From the NCBI RefSeq assembly GCF_024679095.1, contig NC_066509.1, positions 16,645,589 through 16,709,588 of the forward strand: 64,000 bases of DNA, written 5' to 3'. Position 1 is the stretch's first letter. Each line of letters opens with the position of its first letter. The notes below the pieces were generated by a model. It was not told where the DNA came from. It did no database searches and saw nothing but the letters and a program-made list of their open reading frames with translations. Shown here in pieces: positions 11,640 through 25,969 of the stretch. The position numbers were made by a program, and so were the translations under genes. Source of the stretch: Eriocheir sinensis (lineage: Eukaryota > Arthropoda > Malacostraca > Decapoda > Varunidae).

Positions 11640-12180
11640 TGATGCTTTGCTTTACATACCTTCCATCAGGTCTTCAAAACAAGGTGACAAGGAGGAGTTG
11701 GGTGATGGTTTTCTTTCCTCAGCCGCTCCTTAAAATGATGGATGACAGAAACAGTGACGCTTTCCTCAACTCATCCAATCCTCGAATATATGGATAAAGG
11801 CGGCAATGAGTGACGTGTACCTTTACTCACCCAAGCAGATGGATGAAAGAGGAACAGAGTGACGCTTTCCTTAATTCATCCAATCGTCGAATAGATGAAG
11901 AAAGGAGGAAATGAGTAACGTTTACATTTACTCATTCAAGCTGATGGATGACAAAGAAACAGTGACGCTTTCCTTAATTCATCCAATCCTCTAATAGATG
12001 AAGAAAGGCGAAAATGAGAGACGTTTACATTTACTCACTCAAGCAGATGGATGAAAGAGGGACAGGGTGACGCCTTCCATTACTCATCCACTCTTTAAGA
12101 AGATGGATAGAAGAGTGACGCTTTTCTTTAATCACCCACTCCTTAAGATGGATGAAAGAGGAGCAGGGTGACGGTTTGCA
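11640..12180. repeat. tandem array, about 103-bp unit
   Basis: GATGGATGAAAGAGGAACAG-like starts recur near 11738, 11839, 11943 and 12046 (spacing 101-104), then as shortened units near 12102 and 12147. Each is followed by AGTGACGCTTTCCTTAATTC. This is clear tandem duplication and decay. Confidence 0.88.
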
Positions 12181-12205
12181 TGATGAAAGGAGAGCTAATC
12201 TATAA

Positions 12206-13224
12206 TTGTCCCCTCTTTCCGTCCCTCTCTCTATCCCTTCCTCTCTCCTTCCCTCTATCCCTTTCTACCTCCCTCCTATCACTTCCTTCCTCTCTGCTTC
12301 CTTCTATCCCCGCCTTCCTCGCTCCCTCTATCCTTCACTATCCCTTCCTACCTCCCTCTCTCAATCTATATCCCTTCCCTCCTCCTCCTCCTCCTTCTAT
12401 CTCTTTCTACCATTCCAAACATTTCCACTCTCCCCAAAAATGTTTACTAAAGGTGACCAAAAAGGAGGATAGAAGCTGAACATTTCCACCTCCCCCTTCC
12501 CCCCTTTCCTCCCCTCCCCCCTGCCTACCTTCCTTTACGCCTCCACTCCTCCAAAAGTCTCCATAAATCGCTGCCACTTCCACACACCACTCCACTCAGC
12601 CACTCTTCTTCCCTTCTCCTCCTCTCCTTTTCCTCCCCTTCCCTTCCCATCCGTTCCCACTGCTCTTCTTTTCCCATTCCTTCTCGTCGCTTTTTTCTCT
12701 TCCCTTTCTTTTCCTCCTTTTGTTTCTCTTCCCTTCTCCTCCTTCCTGCTCTTCCCTTTCATCTCCCGTTTATTGTATTCTCTTTCCCTTCCTTTAATTT
12801 CCTCCCTTTCCCTTCCCTTCCCCTCTCTTCGCTTCGCTTCCCTTCCCTTTCCTTCCCGTCCCTCTCCTCAACATCCCATCCTTTCCCTTCCCTCCCCTCC
12901 TTCAACATTCTTTCCCTTCCTCTCCCCTTCTGCCCACTTCCCATCCCACCCCTTCCCTCCCCTCACATCCAATTCTCTTTCCTTTCTTTCATCTTCCCTT
13001 TCTTTTATTTCCTTTTTCCTTCCTTTGATTTCTTTTCATTTCTTTCCTTTCTATTTAATTTCTTCCTCTTGCTTTCCTTCCCTTTCTATTCCCTTTCCCT
13101 TTACTTCTTTCCTTTTCCTTCCCCCCCTGATCCCCTCCATTCACTTTCCCTCGCCTCCCCTTCCCTCCCCACCCCTTCCCCTTCCCCTTCCCATTCCCTC
13201 CCTTCCCCACCCGCCTTCATTGAG
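12206..13224. repeat. TTCCC/CTTCC pyrimidine tract
   Basis: About 1 kb of C/T-rich sequence built from CCTTCC and CCCTTTCC words with weak local periodicity. Long Ser/Pro/Phe and Gly/Arg/Glu frames are compositional. Confidence 0.85.
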
Positions 13225-13425
13225 TGCCTTCCAAGGGCGTGGCATGGATGTCCCGCCGGCCGCCGCCCCGCCATGTGCCTGATCGGACTGGCCTGGTGCG
13301 GCACCTTTAAGCTCGGCAGCCTTAAAGCCGCGTCGGGGCGGGATTGTCGCCTTGAGGTCCCATCAAGGCTAATAATACCGGCCGCCGGCTGCCACGGCCC
13401 GGGAAGCACACCGACCCCAGGAAAT
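13225..13425. other. GC- and CpG-rich segment
   Basis: GCCGGCCGCCGCCCCGCC and CCGGCCGCCGGCTGCC stand out between two repeat regions. It could be unique functional sequence such as a promoter or exon; no splice-delimited exon could be established. Confidence 0.35.
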
Positions 13426-13714
13426 AAGAGCCACAAGTAAAGGTTAATAAGCCGCGCATTAACACAGGAAATTACAGGGAAAGTAAAGGAAAATAAGCTT
13501 CATATTGGCTGGGGAAGGTAAGAAAAATAAGCTTAATATGGAAAAGGGAAATTATAAGGAAAGTAAAGGAAAATAACTTATTATTAGCATGTAAAGTTAT
13601 AGGAAAAGTGAGGGAAAGTAACATTCGTATTAGCAGTGGAAAAAAAATAAAGAGGAAGAAAGAAAAATAAGCTTGCTATTAACAGAGGAAAAAATATGAA
13701 ATTTTACATGGATT

Positions 13715-13912
13715 TAAAGAGATATTCAGACCACACAGACCCTATGGCCCAGACTAGGTGGTCTGTCCTTAAACCTAAGTGAAATCATATTAAATTCAGT
13801 GTCACCAAGACTTTGCATTTCGACTTTAGTGAATATCAAGTTGAAGGAAGTGGCGGTCGAACTTGTTTTTAAATGAATTAATCGTACTGCACTGGACCAA
13901 TGAAGGTGGAAG
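13715..13912 (-). mobile_element. LINE-A 3' fragment
   Basis: Matches the 3' end and 3' UTR of the LINE-A copy at 58571-60155: CAGACCACACAGACC, then CTTAAACCTAAGTGA, then GTTGAAGGAAGTGGCGGTCG. It retains the CAGACCAC/GTGGTCTG stem (13727-13734 and 13758-13765). Only the last 200 bp or so is present, typical of 5' truncation. Confidence 0.85.
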
Positions 13913-14240
13913 TAAGAGAAAGAATTCCTGCTATTAACCGAGAAAATTATAGGAAGAGTTAAGGAGGTGATGCAGCTTCTTAATAACAGGGGATACTATA
14001 GTAAAGAGAAGGAAATTAAGCATCATATTAACAGTAAAAATTATATGGAAAATAAGAGTAAATAACCGTCTATTTAATTTTAGGGATAATAATGGACAAC
14101 GTTTCAAATTGCCACCAGGAATTTAATAGAAAAGAATGGAAATAAAACTACAAACTTACCAAGAAAAAGCAAAGGAAAAGAATGAAAATGAGCCAATCGT
14201 ACCCTTGATGGGGCAATGACATGAACTTCAAGTAGGTTAA

Positions 14241-14457
14241 CCCGGTAGCTGCGTGGATCATGTTTCTTAATTAAAGGCCCCTCTAAGCGAATTAATGAGA
14301 AAAAATCATCGCTCTCACACACCACTTCATAATATATATCAACGCATTTGTGATCAGTTTATGCATCATCTATTTTTGGGGGTTTATATCATGGCAAAAT
14401 GTGGCCCGTTGCTGGTACACGATAAAGCCACAAATTTGGCCCATCGCTACTACCGGG
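14241..14457. mobile_element. MITE-1 copy b, TTAA-flanked
   Basis: A 217-bp copy of the element at 2176-2386. The left end CCCGGTAGCTGCG and the reverse complement of the right end, CCCGGTAGTAGCG, form terminal inverted repeats, and TTAA flanks it on both sides (14237-14240 and 14458-14461). Two internal copies of an AATTTGGCCCRTCGCTRCT-like word lie near the right end, as in copy a. Confidence 0.9.
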
Positions 14458-14640
14458 TTAAGTGGAGGAAAATAAGTTTGGTATTAAGATCGGGGAAATA
14501 AGAAGAGAAAATACGAAAAAATTACCCTGTGCTGATAATGCGGAAAGATAGGGAAAAGGGAAATAATGAAAAAATGCGTTGTATTAACTAAAAGGAAATG
14601 ACGTGATGTAAAAAAAAATAGCAAGGAATAATGTGAAGAA

Positions 14641-15830
<1,190 letters not shown>

Positions 15831-15849
15831 CATAATTAACTCTTATCTC

Positions 15850-16720
15850 TAATTAATAGCCTTTTCGTCTTGACTTCCCTTCGGTTTCTTGTCTTTTTGT
15901 TTTACTTCCTCGTTCGTGGCTTCCATCTACATCGGATTCACTCGTTTTATATTTTTCTTTCGTTCTCTCTCTCCCATTCTGATATTTGCTTCCTCACTAT
16001 ATCGGTTTGTGACTATTTTCCTCTGTATTCTTGTTTCTGCCCTTCCTTCCCTTCTTCCTCCTCCCCCTTCACGCATCTTTTACCAACTCCCTCCCTCCTT
16101 CATTTCCTGCTTCTCGTTATCTCTCGTTTTCTCTCCTTCCCCTCGTTTCCTTCACCAACGTTCTTCATCCTCCGTTTTCCATTTCGTTTCCTGTTCCTCC
16201 TTTTTCGTTTTACTCTTTATCTCCATCTTTATTGTATATTTTTTCCGGCTCCATTTTCTTTCCTGTGTTTGTTCTTTTTTTCTTCTTTTTATTTTTTAGT
16301 TGTCATGTCCTTTTTATCCCATTTTTATTTGCCTATCCATAAATTTTCTTTTTTCTTCATATTGTTATCATCATTTTTTTCTCTTCCTCCATCACATTTT
16401 CATCTTCTTCTCCTCCCCACAATGTCCTCCTCCTCCTCCACCTCCTCTCCTCCTCCTTCTCCTCTCTTATCTTCTCCTCTCCTCCTTCAACTCCTCCTCC
16501 TTCTCCTCTTCACTTCTCTTCTCTCTACCTCCTCCTCCTCCTCCTCTTCACTTCTCTCCTCCTCCTCCTCCTTCTCCTCTTCACTTCTCTTCTCTCCACC
16601 TCCTTCTCCTCTTCTCTTCTCTCCACCTCCTCCTCCTTCTCCTCTTCACTTCTCTTCTCTCCACCTCCTCCTCTCCTCTCCTCTCCTCCATTTCGTCTCG
16701 TTTTCCCTCTCCCTTTATGC
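15850..16720. repeat. pyrimidine region with a CTCCTC array
   Basis: T/C-rich sequence ends in a short-unit array at about 16440-16690 in which CTTCACTTCTCTTCTCTCCA alternates with (CTC)n at intervals of roughly 40-50 bp. Forward frames reaching 284 codons are compositional. Confidence 0.8.
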
Positions 16721-17064
16721 ATAAGTAGACTCATCGCTCTTCAGTAATCACGTACTCTAGAGACGAAAAGGAAGAGCGCGGTGCTTACTTCGTCTAGACC
16801 CTTTTGCCCTCTTTACCTTAGCTTAATATCTGCTCTCCTCGTTACTCTACACGTTCCTTTCCTCTTTGAGTCTAGATACACGAGGATTTGAATGGGCTTA
16901 CGAGAGGGGCATTCGATCTACGTGTGACAACTCCGGGAACTTGGTACTTACACTCTGTCCTCCCTTTTCCGTTAGTATATCTGACCTCCACTTGAAAATG
17001 ATCATCTCTATTTATTTGAAACTTATTAATCTTCTTTTCAAAACACCCGCCACTCGAAACTTAA
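16721..17064. other. unassigned stretch
   Basis: Unique-looking sequence without a recognisable exon, repeat partner or RNA gene. Confidence 0.45.
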
Positions 17065-17375
17065 CCTCCTTTTTGAAGTCTACTAACCTCTACTGACCTC
17101 CTTTTGAAACCTCCTACCCTCTGCTGACCTCCTTTTGAAGCCTCCTAACCTCTACTGACCTCCTTTTGAAACCTACTAACCTCTACTGACCTCCTTTTGA
17201 AACCTACTAACCTCTACTGACCTCCTTTTGAAACCTCCTAACCTCTACTGACCTCCTTTTGAAACCTACTAACCTCTACTGACCTCCTTTTGAAACCTAC
17301 TAACCTCTACTGACCTCCTTTTGAAACCTACTAACCTCTACTGACTTCCTTTTGAAACCTACTTACCTACATTTG
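17065..17375. repeat. 31-bp tandem array, about 10 units
   Basis: Unit CCTCCTTTTGAAACC plus TACTAACCTCTACTGA, repeated about ten times with very few differences between adjacent units, which points to recent expansion. More diverged relatives such as CCTCCATTTGAAAC continue to about 17545. Confidence 0.93.
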
Positions 17376-17559
17376 AAACCTAACATGTATTTTCAAACTT
17401 GTTAATACCATTCGAATCGTATGTTCTATTTAAAACTTTACCTCCATTTGAAACATGTAACCTCCATTCGAAACATATTCTCTGTTTTGGCCTTTCTAAC
17501 CTCTATTTGGAACTTGAACCTCCATTTAAAAGTTTACGATTCTCTTTCCTTCATCGTTG

Positions 17560-17860
17560 TTGTTGATTTAGAGAAGGGAAGGGAAGCGAAGCGAAGATAC
17601 GGGAATTGAAGGGAAGGGAAGGAATTAGAAGGGAGAAGAAGGAAAGGGAAGGAATGGGAAGGGAAGGGAAGAGAAAGAAGGGAAGAGATGAGAAAAGAAG
17701 AGAAGAAATGAGAAGAAGGGGAGAGAAGAAAAGGGTAGAGAAGGGAAGGAAAGGGAAGGGAAGGATCGTAGAATCATGAGAGTTGATGGAGATGGGATAT
17801 AGAAGGAAAATAAGGTGAGGGAAGAGGAGTAGAAGGGAATATGAAAAGAAAAGAACATAA
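17560..17860. repeat. GGGAA purine tract
   Basis: AAGGGAAGGGAAG-type words with no gene. The reverse frames are Phe/Ser/Leu-rich. Confidence 0.85.
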
Positions 17861-17924
17861 ATCATGAACATTGGAAAATTGATTTAGGATAGGAAAGAAT
17901 GGCGTAAAAAAGACTGATTGTGTT

Positions 17925-18082
17925 GTTATTTTTGTTGTTGCTGTTGTTGTTGTTGCTTTAATTATTGTTATTGCTGGTGAAGGTGGTGATGATAACAACT
18001 TTCTCTTCTGCAGGTGAGCGTGGGTGTGAATGGGTGAGGGCGAACGACGTACAGGTAAGGTGAGAGAAAAAATTACTAATGT
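17925..18082. other. GTT-rich segment with paired splice-donor-like motifs, shared with 58385-58570
   Basis: A GTT/TTG-rich lead, then CTCTTCTGCAGGTGAGCG, a GGGTGAGGGCGAACGACG stretch and ACAGGTAAGG, ending at the LINE-A 3' boundary. The second LINE-A copy has the same sequence of features directly beyond its 3' end. CAG|GTGAG and CAG|GTAAG resemble splice sites, but a microexon is not supported: the two loci align as a diverged duplicate. Confidence 0.55.
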
Positions 18083-19110
<1,028 letters not shown>

Positions 19111-19445
19111 TTCTTGAAGGCTTTTTTTTAACGTTTCGGCCTTTGGCACCTGTAGAATTTCTTGGTGGCGCATGATGCTCGGCCCTAACAGCCCGCTATG
19201 GCGCAGGAAGTGTTTATAGAGGTGCCGTCTTGCAGGCTCATGCTGCCCCCCAGAGCTCATCTTTGAGCCTCTTTAGAAAGAGAATCTAGCGTCTGGGTGG
19301 GTAAGTGGTCTTCAGAACAGCAAGTGGGTAGTCTTAGTCCACTCGGCGGTGACTGAAAATACCATCTGTAGGGGTGGAAAGGACTCAAACCCTCGTCCTC
19401 CTGGACGCTGCGCCGGCACGTTAACCATTCAGCCACCGCCTCCCC
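19111..19445 (-). mobile_element. SINE-1 copy b inside LINE-A
   Basis: Its reverse complement starts GGGGAGGCGGTGGCTGAATG, with a B-box-like GGTTTGAGTCC and a body matching 23-378 throughout: CACCGCCGAGTGG, CTGTTCTGAAGACCAC, AAAGATGAGCTCTGGG, CACTTCCTGCGCC. The head abuts LINE-A sequence on the right and the tail runs into (CA)n(GA)n on the left. Confidence 0.88.
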
Positions 19446-19990
19446 AGGGAGGACCGAGTTTTTAATCTTCTTGTCATTAGCACATTTTGTAATGAACTTA
19501 TTGAGCCAAACGTCGATGTTATTGATGTAAATTATGAACAGTATACTGGACCCTGAGCCCTGATGGACACCATTAGTGACATGCTTCCACTTTGAGGCAG
19601 CTCCATTTTAATCATCACCCTTAGTCGTCTATTCCTTAGCCTGATTGCGATCCATTCGTGAACTTTACGCTCAATACCTAGTTGCTTGACTTTGTAAAGT
19701 AATTTATGGTGTGAAACCTTGTCAAACTCATTTTGAAAATATTAATATCATTAGGTCAGACAAACAGGATCTCTTGTTACAGATGCCGTGTTGTGAATCT
19801 TTAATTAGTGAGTGACGTTCAAGATAACTTACAATTTGTCCGAGTATGGTGTCGAATAACTTAATTACCACAGTTCTCAAAAAAATGTGTCTAATTACAC
19901 CTACATATTTCTATCTCTTTTTATTATAATTCGGTGTAACATTAGTCATCCTCAAATCAGTAGTGTCTGTCATTCTAAAAGTACACATTT
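19446..19990 (-). mobile_element. LINE-A copy 2, 5' part (interrupted)
   Basis: Collinear with 59470-60030 of the better copy: CGTCGATGTTATTGATGTAA corresponds to the IYINDVDV motif region, AGTAATTTATGGTG to HHKLLYKL, and TTCGGTGTAACATTAG to the VTPIF region. About 45 bp of LINE sequence is lost at the interruption. The 5' limit fades between 19960 and 20070. Confidence 0.82.
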
Positions 19991-20070
19991 AGAAATGATG
20001 TAAGAGAACTGAGTATCTCCCTTTTTGTGTTTGATGATTTCTTTATGTAAATTACATGATACTGGACTGA

Positions 20071-20190
20071 GAGAGAGAGAGAGAGAGAGAGAATTTCACT
20101 ACCCACCTACAATCTGTCCGATGCAGTTATGAAGGAATATATTTTCTTTACTACCTCTTTTTTCCACTCGCTTACACTCTCCCTCTCCCC

Positions 20191-20281
<91 letters not shown>
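20071..20281. repeat. (GA)n and (CT)n microsatellites
   Basis: (GA)n at about 20071-20092 and (CT)n at 20194-20281, with unassigned sequence between them. Confidence 0.97.
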
Positions 20282-20285
<4 letters not shown>

Positions 20286-20592
20286 CATATATCTGTCTTT
20301 TTCTTCCCCCTTGCTATCAATCTACGTCTGTATTCATTTTTATTGAGATCTTTTAATTAATTTTTATCGAGAGTTGCTCAGAATCCCCTCTGGTCCATTT
20401 TCCTTCCCTACAGTGGTTTGCCTTCCATGTTTTCCCTTCAGTTTTTTCTTTCCCCACCAAAAGCATTCATTCCAAGAGAGCCGGGGAGAGAGAGAGGTGA
20501 AAAAGATGAAATAGTGAGAGGAAATGAGTGAAACAAAATGAGAGCAAATTAGAGTAAATGAGAGTGAGAGAGTTAGTGAGAGAAAATAACAA

Positions 20593-20638
<46 letters not shown>

Positions 20639-21050
20639 CCTTTTTCCGCTTCAAGTAGAGAACCAATTAACATTTTTTAATCAGGGACGGGGCGACAGAA
20701 CTTAACCTTATTACAAGTATGTTATCTGCTAATTAAGAACACACCTTATGTATCCTCAGGTGATCCGTCGTTGGGAGAGAAGACTTGTGTCTATTACGTT
20801 AAAGCGGTAGTCTGAACTCCTAGTGACCTGACCTTGTGTGTGTGGATCAAAGCGTGTGATTGGCTGGCTGGCTGCGGCGCGTGGCTGACAGAAATCAAAC
20901 ACATATACTGTGACCTGTTTGGATGCGATCAGTGCCGCCTGGTCTGCCATGTGAATCTTTTACTAATCAGATGAAAACTGCATCCACTCCCGCGTTCATG
21001 TATCTGTTTTAGCATTAGTTTGTGTTTCCGGCGCGATAATGAGGTTACGG
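20282..21050. other. unassigned stretch with (GA)n at 20599-20634
   Basis: Apart from the 18-unit GA tract and a GAGAGTGAGTGAAA-like lead into it, nothing recognisable is present. 20750-20960 looks unique and moderately GC-rich but has no defensible exon. Confidence 0.45.
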
Positions 21051-21057
21051 GCGCGGC

Positions 21058-21330
21058 CGGCTGGTGGCGGGCTGGCAGGCGGGAGGGCGAGCGGTGGAAA
21101 GGCGAGCACGGACACACAGACAGACAGATAATCAGACAAACAGACAGCTAGGCACAGGCAAGCAGGCAGAGAGGGAGGGCGTGATGGAAAGGCGAACACA
21201 GGCACACAGACAGACAAATAATCAGATTTACAAATAGATAGACACAGGCAAGCAGGCAGGGAGGGAGGGCTTTGTAGATAGGCGAACACGTATGCACACA
21301 GGCACAGATAGTCAGACATACAGACAGATA
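21058..21330. repeat. tandem array, about 88-bp unit x3
   Basis: GGAGGGCG, then GGAAAGGCGAACAC, CACACAGACAGACA, AATAATCAGA and AGGCACAGGCAAGCAGGCAG recur three times. The tail continues as CAGACAGA words to about 21380. Confidence 0.87.
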
Positions 21331-21339
21331 GGCAAAGGC

Positions 21340-22276
21340 AAGAAGACAGACCTACAGACAGACAGACAGAGACGGACTTTCAAAGAGACAGTATATAAAC
21401 ACACAGCCTGTAAATCGATACAAACAGATTGACCCACGAAAAAACAGACAAGCAGGCCGGCGAATTTTACCTCGCACGAAGTTGTTCAGGATACTTACAA
21501 GGAAACAACAAAGGTAAAATTTATCTACACTAATGGGTCTTTTGGGTTTTATCGAAATTGAACTTACTGATTGTATATGTACGTAGAATCGAATCTTCTT
21601 TACCTGTGAAACATCAAATCCTATATCTCATAGCTTCATCCCGTATCGTTAGTCTTAACAGTTATTACTGCTTTCCCCTGAAAATGTTGAGTAAAAGTGT
21701 TGTTGATTAACAAAAAAGTGAGGGTCCGCCTGTTACTGATTGAATAGGAAATGATGCACTGTAAAGGGTTATATTTCCCTTTTTTATCAGATTTCATTTT
21801 CGTCCTTACTCCATTTTCACATGTTTCCGAATGGAGTGTTATTTCTGCATCCAAATCTTATAAACTCATCCTGTGATTCAACGGAATGGAATCGAAACTT
21901 GTTAAGAAAGCTCCATATCCACCTTTGTTTTATTAAGCACACAATTTTTGCAGGAAATTTTATGTGGATTCTCATCCTCCACTTTGAGATTATTTACATT
22001 TACTCCCGCTGAAGGAGATTTTCATGCGCATCCACTAAATAAATATCTCAGTGGATAGAAATACAACATGAGGTTAATCCAAAGAAACCACAAAAAATAA
22101 TACAATTAAGTCTCACCGCCTTGCAGAAAGACGCAAAACGCAACATTCTCAAAGATTTTCCTCATGAAACGTCAAAAGGAGAAGAAAAATGCGTCAAGTT
22201 TTCATGTATTAGTTTTGAGTTTATTAATAAATTTTAGTTTGCTTTCATGAAGAGCCGGAAGAGTGCGGGAACCGGA

Positions 22277-22280
<4 letters not shown>
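21340..22280. other. unassigned unique-looking stretch
   Basis: No repeat partner, exon with splice sites or RNA gene was recognised in about 900 bp. Confidence 0.45.
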
Positions 22281-22331
<51 letters not shown>

Positions 22332-22388
22332 CTTCGTTCGTTCGTTCGTTCTCGAGCTGTTATGAAACTAAAGGAAATGTGTCTGCCC

Positions 22389-22422
<34 letters not shown>
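22281..22422. repeat. (GT)n and (GA)n microsatellites
   Basis: (TG)n at 22281-22330, a CGTT tetranucleotide run at 22333-22350 and (GA)n at about 22392-22421. Confidence 0.96.
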
Positions 22423-22749
22423 ATTGTGTGTTGGTTACGTAAGGGAGGAAGCTGCTGTCTAAAAATAACACCCACCCACACACACACACACCATCGTAAG
22501 GCGTTTTTTTTTCAATTTCATTTATTTTTTCTTCTCTCTGTTATTTTCTCTCACGCTTCCCTCATTCACCTCCTTCCTCTCTTCCCCCTCTCATCTTGAG
22601 TCCTCATCTGTGCCTGCGTGCTTCCTTCCGTTCCTCATCATTTCCTGGAGCTCCACAACCTTACCTTCCCTACCTTCCCTACCTCTCTCCCCCTCTCCCC
22701 TCCCACCCTCCATTACTCCTTTACTCGCTTCTTTCCTTCCCTTCATCAA

Positions 22750-22894
<145 letters not shown>

Positions 22895-22991
22895 CCCACC
22901 AGGGAAATTGTGTCGGGTTGGACATAATCAGACGTGGCGCCGGAGTTTCTGCAGCCAGAGTTTTGAATTTTTAATAGTGTACATTAGGTCG

Positions 22992-23520
22992 CCTCCTCCT
23001 CCTCCTCCTCCTCCTCCTCCTCCTCCTCCTCCTCGTCGTCTTCTTCCTTCGTATTTTTTTCTCATGGTCATTCCGTCACTGCACTTCTTTCTCTTTGTCT
23101 TCGTCTTCGTCTCCGTTTCGCTCCGTCTGCGTCTGCGTTTCTCTCCGCCACTCTCTGTGTGCTGTCTCTCTCTCCCCCTGCGTCTCTCATAGTCACTTTC
23201 TTTCTCTCTACCTTGTTATCCATCTTTTCTGTTTCGGTCTCTGTTTCTTTTCGTCTTTGTGTATATGTCCTTGCACCGTCCTTGTCTCCGTCTCTTTTCG
23301 TATTTCCCTCCGCTCCCTCTAATTATCTCTGTCTATCTTTGTCTTCTTGTTCTTCGTCTCTTTCCGTTCTCGTCTCCGCCTGTTTGCTTGTCTTTGCGTG
23401 TCCGTCTGTTCTTGAGTTCGCCTTCTTCTCGTGTCCTTCTATTTCCTCCACAACCTTCCATCCCTTGAATTTTCCTTGACCGTGTCCTCCTCAGTCCGTC
23501 CATCAGGCCCGATCGAGAGG
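22992..23520. repeat. (CTC)n tract and TCT-rich sequence
   Basis: (CTC)n at about 22992-23033 followed by a TCTCCGTCTS-like pyrimidine region with weak hexamer periodicity around 23100-23400. Confidence 0.75.
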
Positions 23521-23544
23521 CCGTTGGGCACAATTTGACTGCTT

Positions 23545-23655
23545 TCTAACTTACTGACTGACGGACTAACAAACTCACTGACTAACTGACTGACTGACGG
23601 ACTAACAAACTCACTGACTAACTGACTGACTGACGGACTACTAGCGACTGACCGA
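23545..23655. repeat. 36-bp tandem repeat x3
   Basis: TGACTGACGGACTAACAAAC plus TCACTGACTAACTGAC recurs with GACGG at 23560, 23596 and 23632, exactly 36 bp apart. Confidence 0.93.
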
Positions 23656-23836
23656 CTTACTATCAAATAAAAGACAGACAGAAAGCCGAAAAAAACGAAG
23701 AAAATAGTAAAGAAACAACAAAAACATATTACACTGAAGAAAGAAAAATGAAGCGACATTAGACAAAGTAACTGGCCGGCGATTAAAACATTTACACTCA
23801 TTTCAGCTTTTGCTGGACTTTAAACGTTGTTCGTTG

Positions 23837-23839
<3 letters not shown>

Positions 23840-23868
<29 letters not shown>

Positions 23869-24275
23869 GGTGGTGGTGGGAGTGGTAGTGGTGTGGTGGG
23901 GGTGGTGGTGGTGGTGATGGTGATGAAGGTGGTGGTGATGCTGGTGGTGGTGGTGGTAGTTGTGGTGATGATGGTGGTGGTGATGGTGATGGTGGTGGTA
24001 GTGGTTATGGTGGTGGTGGTGATGGTGGTGATGATGATGGTGGTGGTGGTGGTCATGGTGGTGGTGGTGATGGTGGTGGTGGTGGTGGTGGTTGTGATGA
24101 TGGTGGTGGTGGTGGTGGTGGTGATGGTGGTGGTGGTGATGATGGTGGTGATGGTGGTGGTGGTGGTGATGATGATGTTGGTGGTGGTGGTGGTGGTGAT
24201 GGCGGTGGTAGTGGTGATGGTGGTGGTGGTGGTAGTGGTGTTGGTGGTGGTGGTGATGGTGGTGGTGGTTTGCAT
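23840..24275. repeat. GGT/GAT trinucleotide tract
   Basis: (GTT)n then (GGT)n mixed with GAT over more than 400 bp. Val/Met and Thr/Ile frames of up to 207 codons are artefacts. The G-rich strand has many GG runs. Confidence 0.95.
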
Positions 24276-24279
24276 AAAC

Positions 24280-24336
24280 AGAGAGAGAGAGAGGAGAAGT
24301 ATAAAACCTGAGTTATGTCATTTGTCACGTCAGTCC

Positions 24337-24381
<45 letters not shown>

Positions 24382-24485
24382 ATCTCCTCCACCCACCACC
24401 ATCTCCTCCACCCACCACCATCACCACCACCATCACCACCACCACTATAGCAGCAGCAGCACCACCACCACCACCACCACCTACC
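24280..24485. repeat. (GA)n, (CT)n and (CCA)n tracts
   Basis: GA at 24280-24293, CT at 24339-24376 and CCA/CCAT with a short CAG run at 24378-24482. Confidence 0.93.
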
Positions 24486-24543
24486 ACTTACCTTCACTTT
24501 GAAGTTGCGGGCTGGAGCACAGAGTTGGCTGGACTGGGCTCCC

Positions 24544-24612
24544 AAAGATGGCGGCCGAGGCACTTCCGGTTGCCGCACCCGAGTGTCTGGCTCGCGCGCT
24601 CTAGGTATATAA
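24544..24612 (+). promoter_or_regulatory. promoter-like motif cluster
   Basis: AAAGATGGCGGCC at 24544-24556 matches the YY1-type AAGATGGCGGC word, CACTTCCGG at 24561-24569 matches an ETS-type site, and TATATAA at 24606-24612 could serve as a TATA box. The cluster lies directly upstream of the hairpin at 24631-24801. All three words are short, so this is a candidate only. Confidence 0.3.
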
Positions 24613-24630
24613 CTCTGTGGGCTGCCTCCA

Positions 24631-24801
24631 GGATACAAGGCCTTGGTGCCGCCACCGCTCCAAGCCAACGACTGCACACACTTTACTCCTACCCGATTTC
24701 CTGACTCTACTATTTGACATGGAGATAAACTGAAATCGGGTAGGAGTGAAGTGTGTGCAATCATCGGCTTGGGGCGATGGCGGTACCATGGCCGTGTATC
24801 C
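24631..24801. repeat. long inverted repeat (70-bp arms, 31-bp loop)
   Basis: The left arm 24631-24700 and the reverse complement of the right arm 24732-24801 agree at 61 of 70 positions without gaps, from GGATACA at the base to CTACCCGATTTC next to the loop. A transcript from either strand would fold into one long hairpin. Weaker similarity may continue outward (CTGCCTC words on both sides). It could be a fold-back element, two inverted copies of an old repeat, or a hairpin-RNA precursor. Confidence 0.85.
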
Positions 24802-24914
24802 CTGAGACTGCCTCAGACGCACTCTGGTCTATAACTTGAACTCTATGGAAAATTCAGCTTGGAGTTGAGTGGCCACATGTGGCGCTGCCTGTATAGCCAA
24901 TATGGTCCATTGCC

Positions 24915-25920
<1,006 letters not shown>

Positions 25921-25922
25921 TT

Positions 25923-25969
<47 letters not shown>

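Larger units (their letters stand above)
13440..14640. repeat. decayed A-rich tandem array, about 50-60-bp unit, twice interrupted
   Basis: Units of the form GGAAAATTATAGGAAAAGTA plus AAGGAAAATAAGCTTC plus ATATTAACAG occur at 13440-13714, resume at 13915-14235 and again after 14462. The gaps are filled by a LINE-A 3' fragment and MITE-1 copy b, so the array predates both insertions. Confidence 0.65.

Noticed and set aside
17065..17375. Possible CRISPR-like or regulatory direct repeats
   Set aside because: Units are contiguous without spacers: an ordinary 31-bp minisatellite in eukaryotic DNA.
18012..18060. Microexon between CAG|GTGAG and CAG|GTAAG
   Set aside because: The similar structure at 58510 is explained by homology of the LINE-A 3' flanks, and both CAG|GT words are donor-like, so no acceptor-exon-donor order is required.
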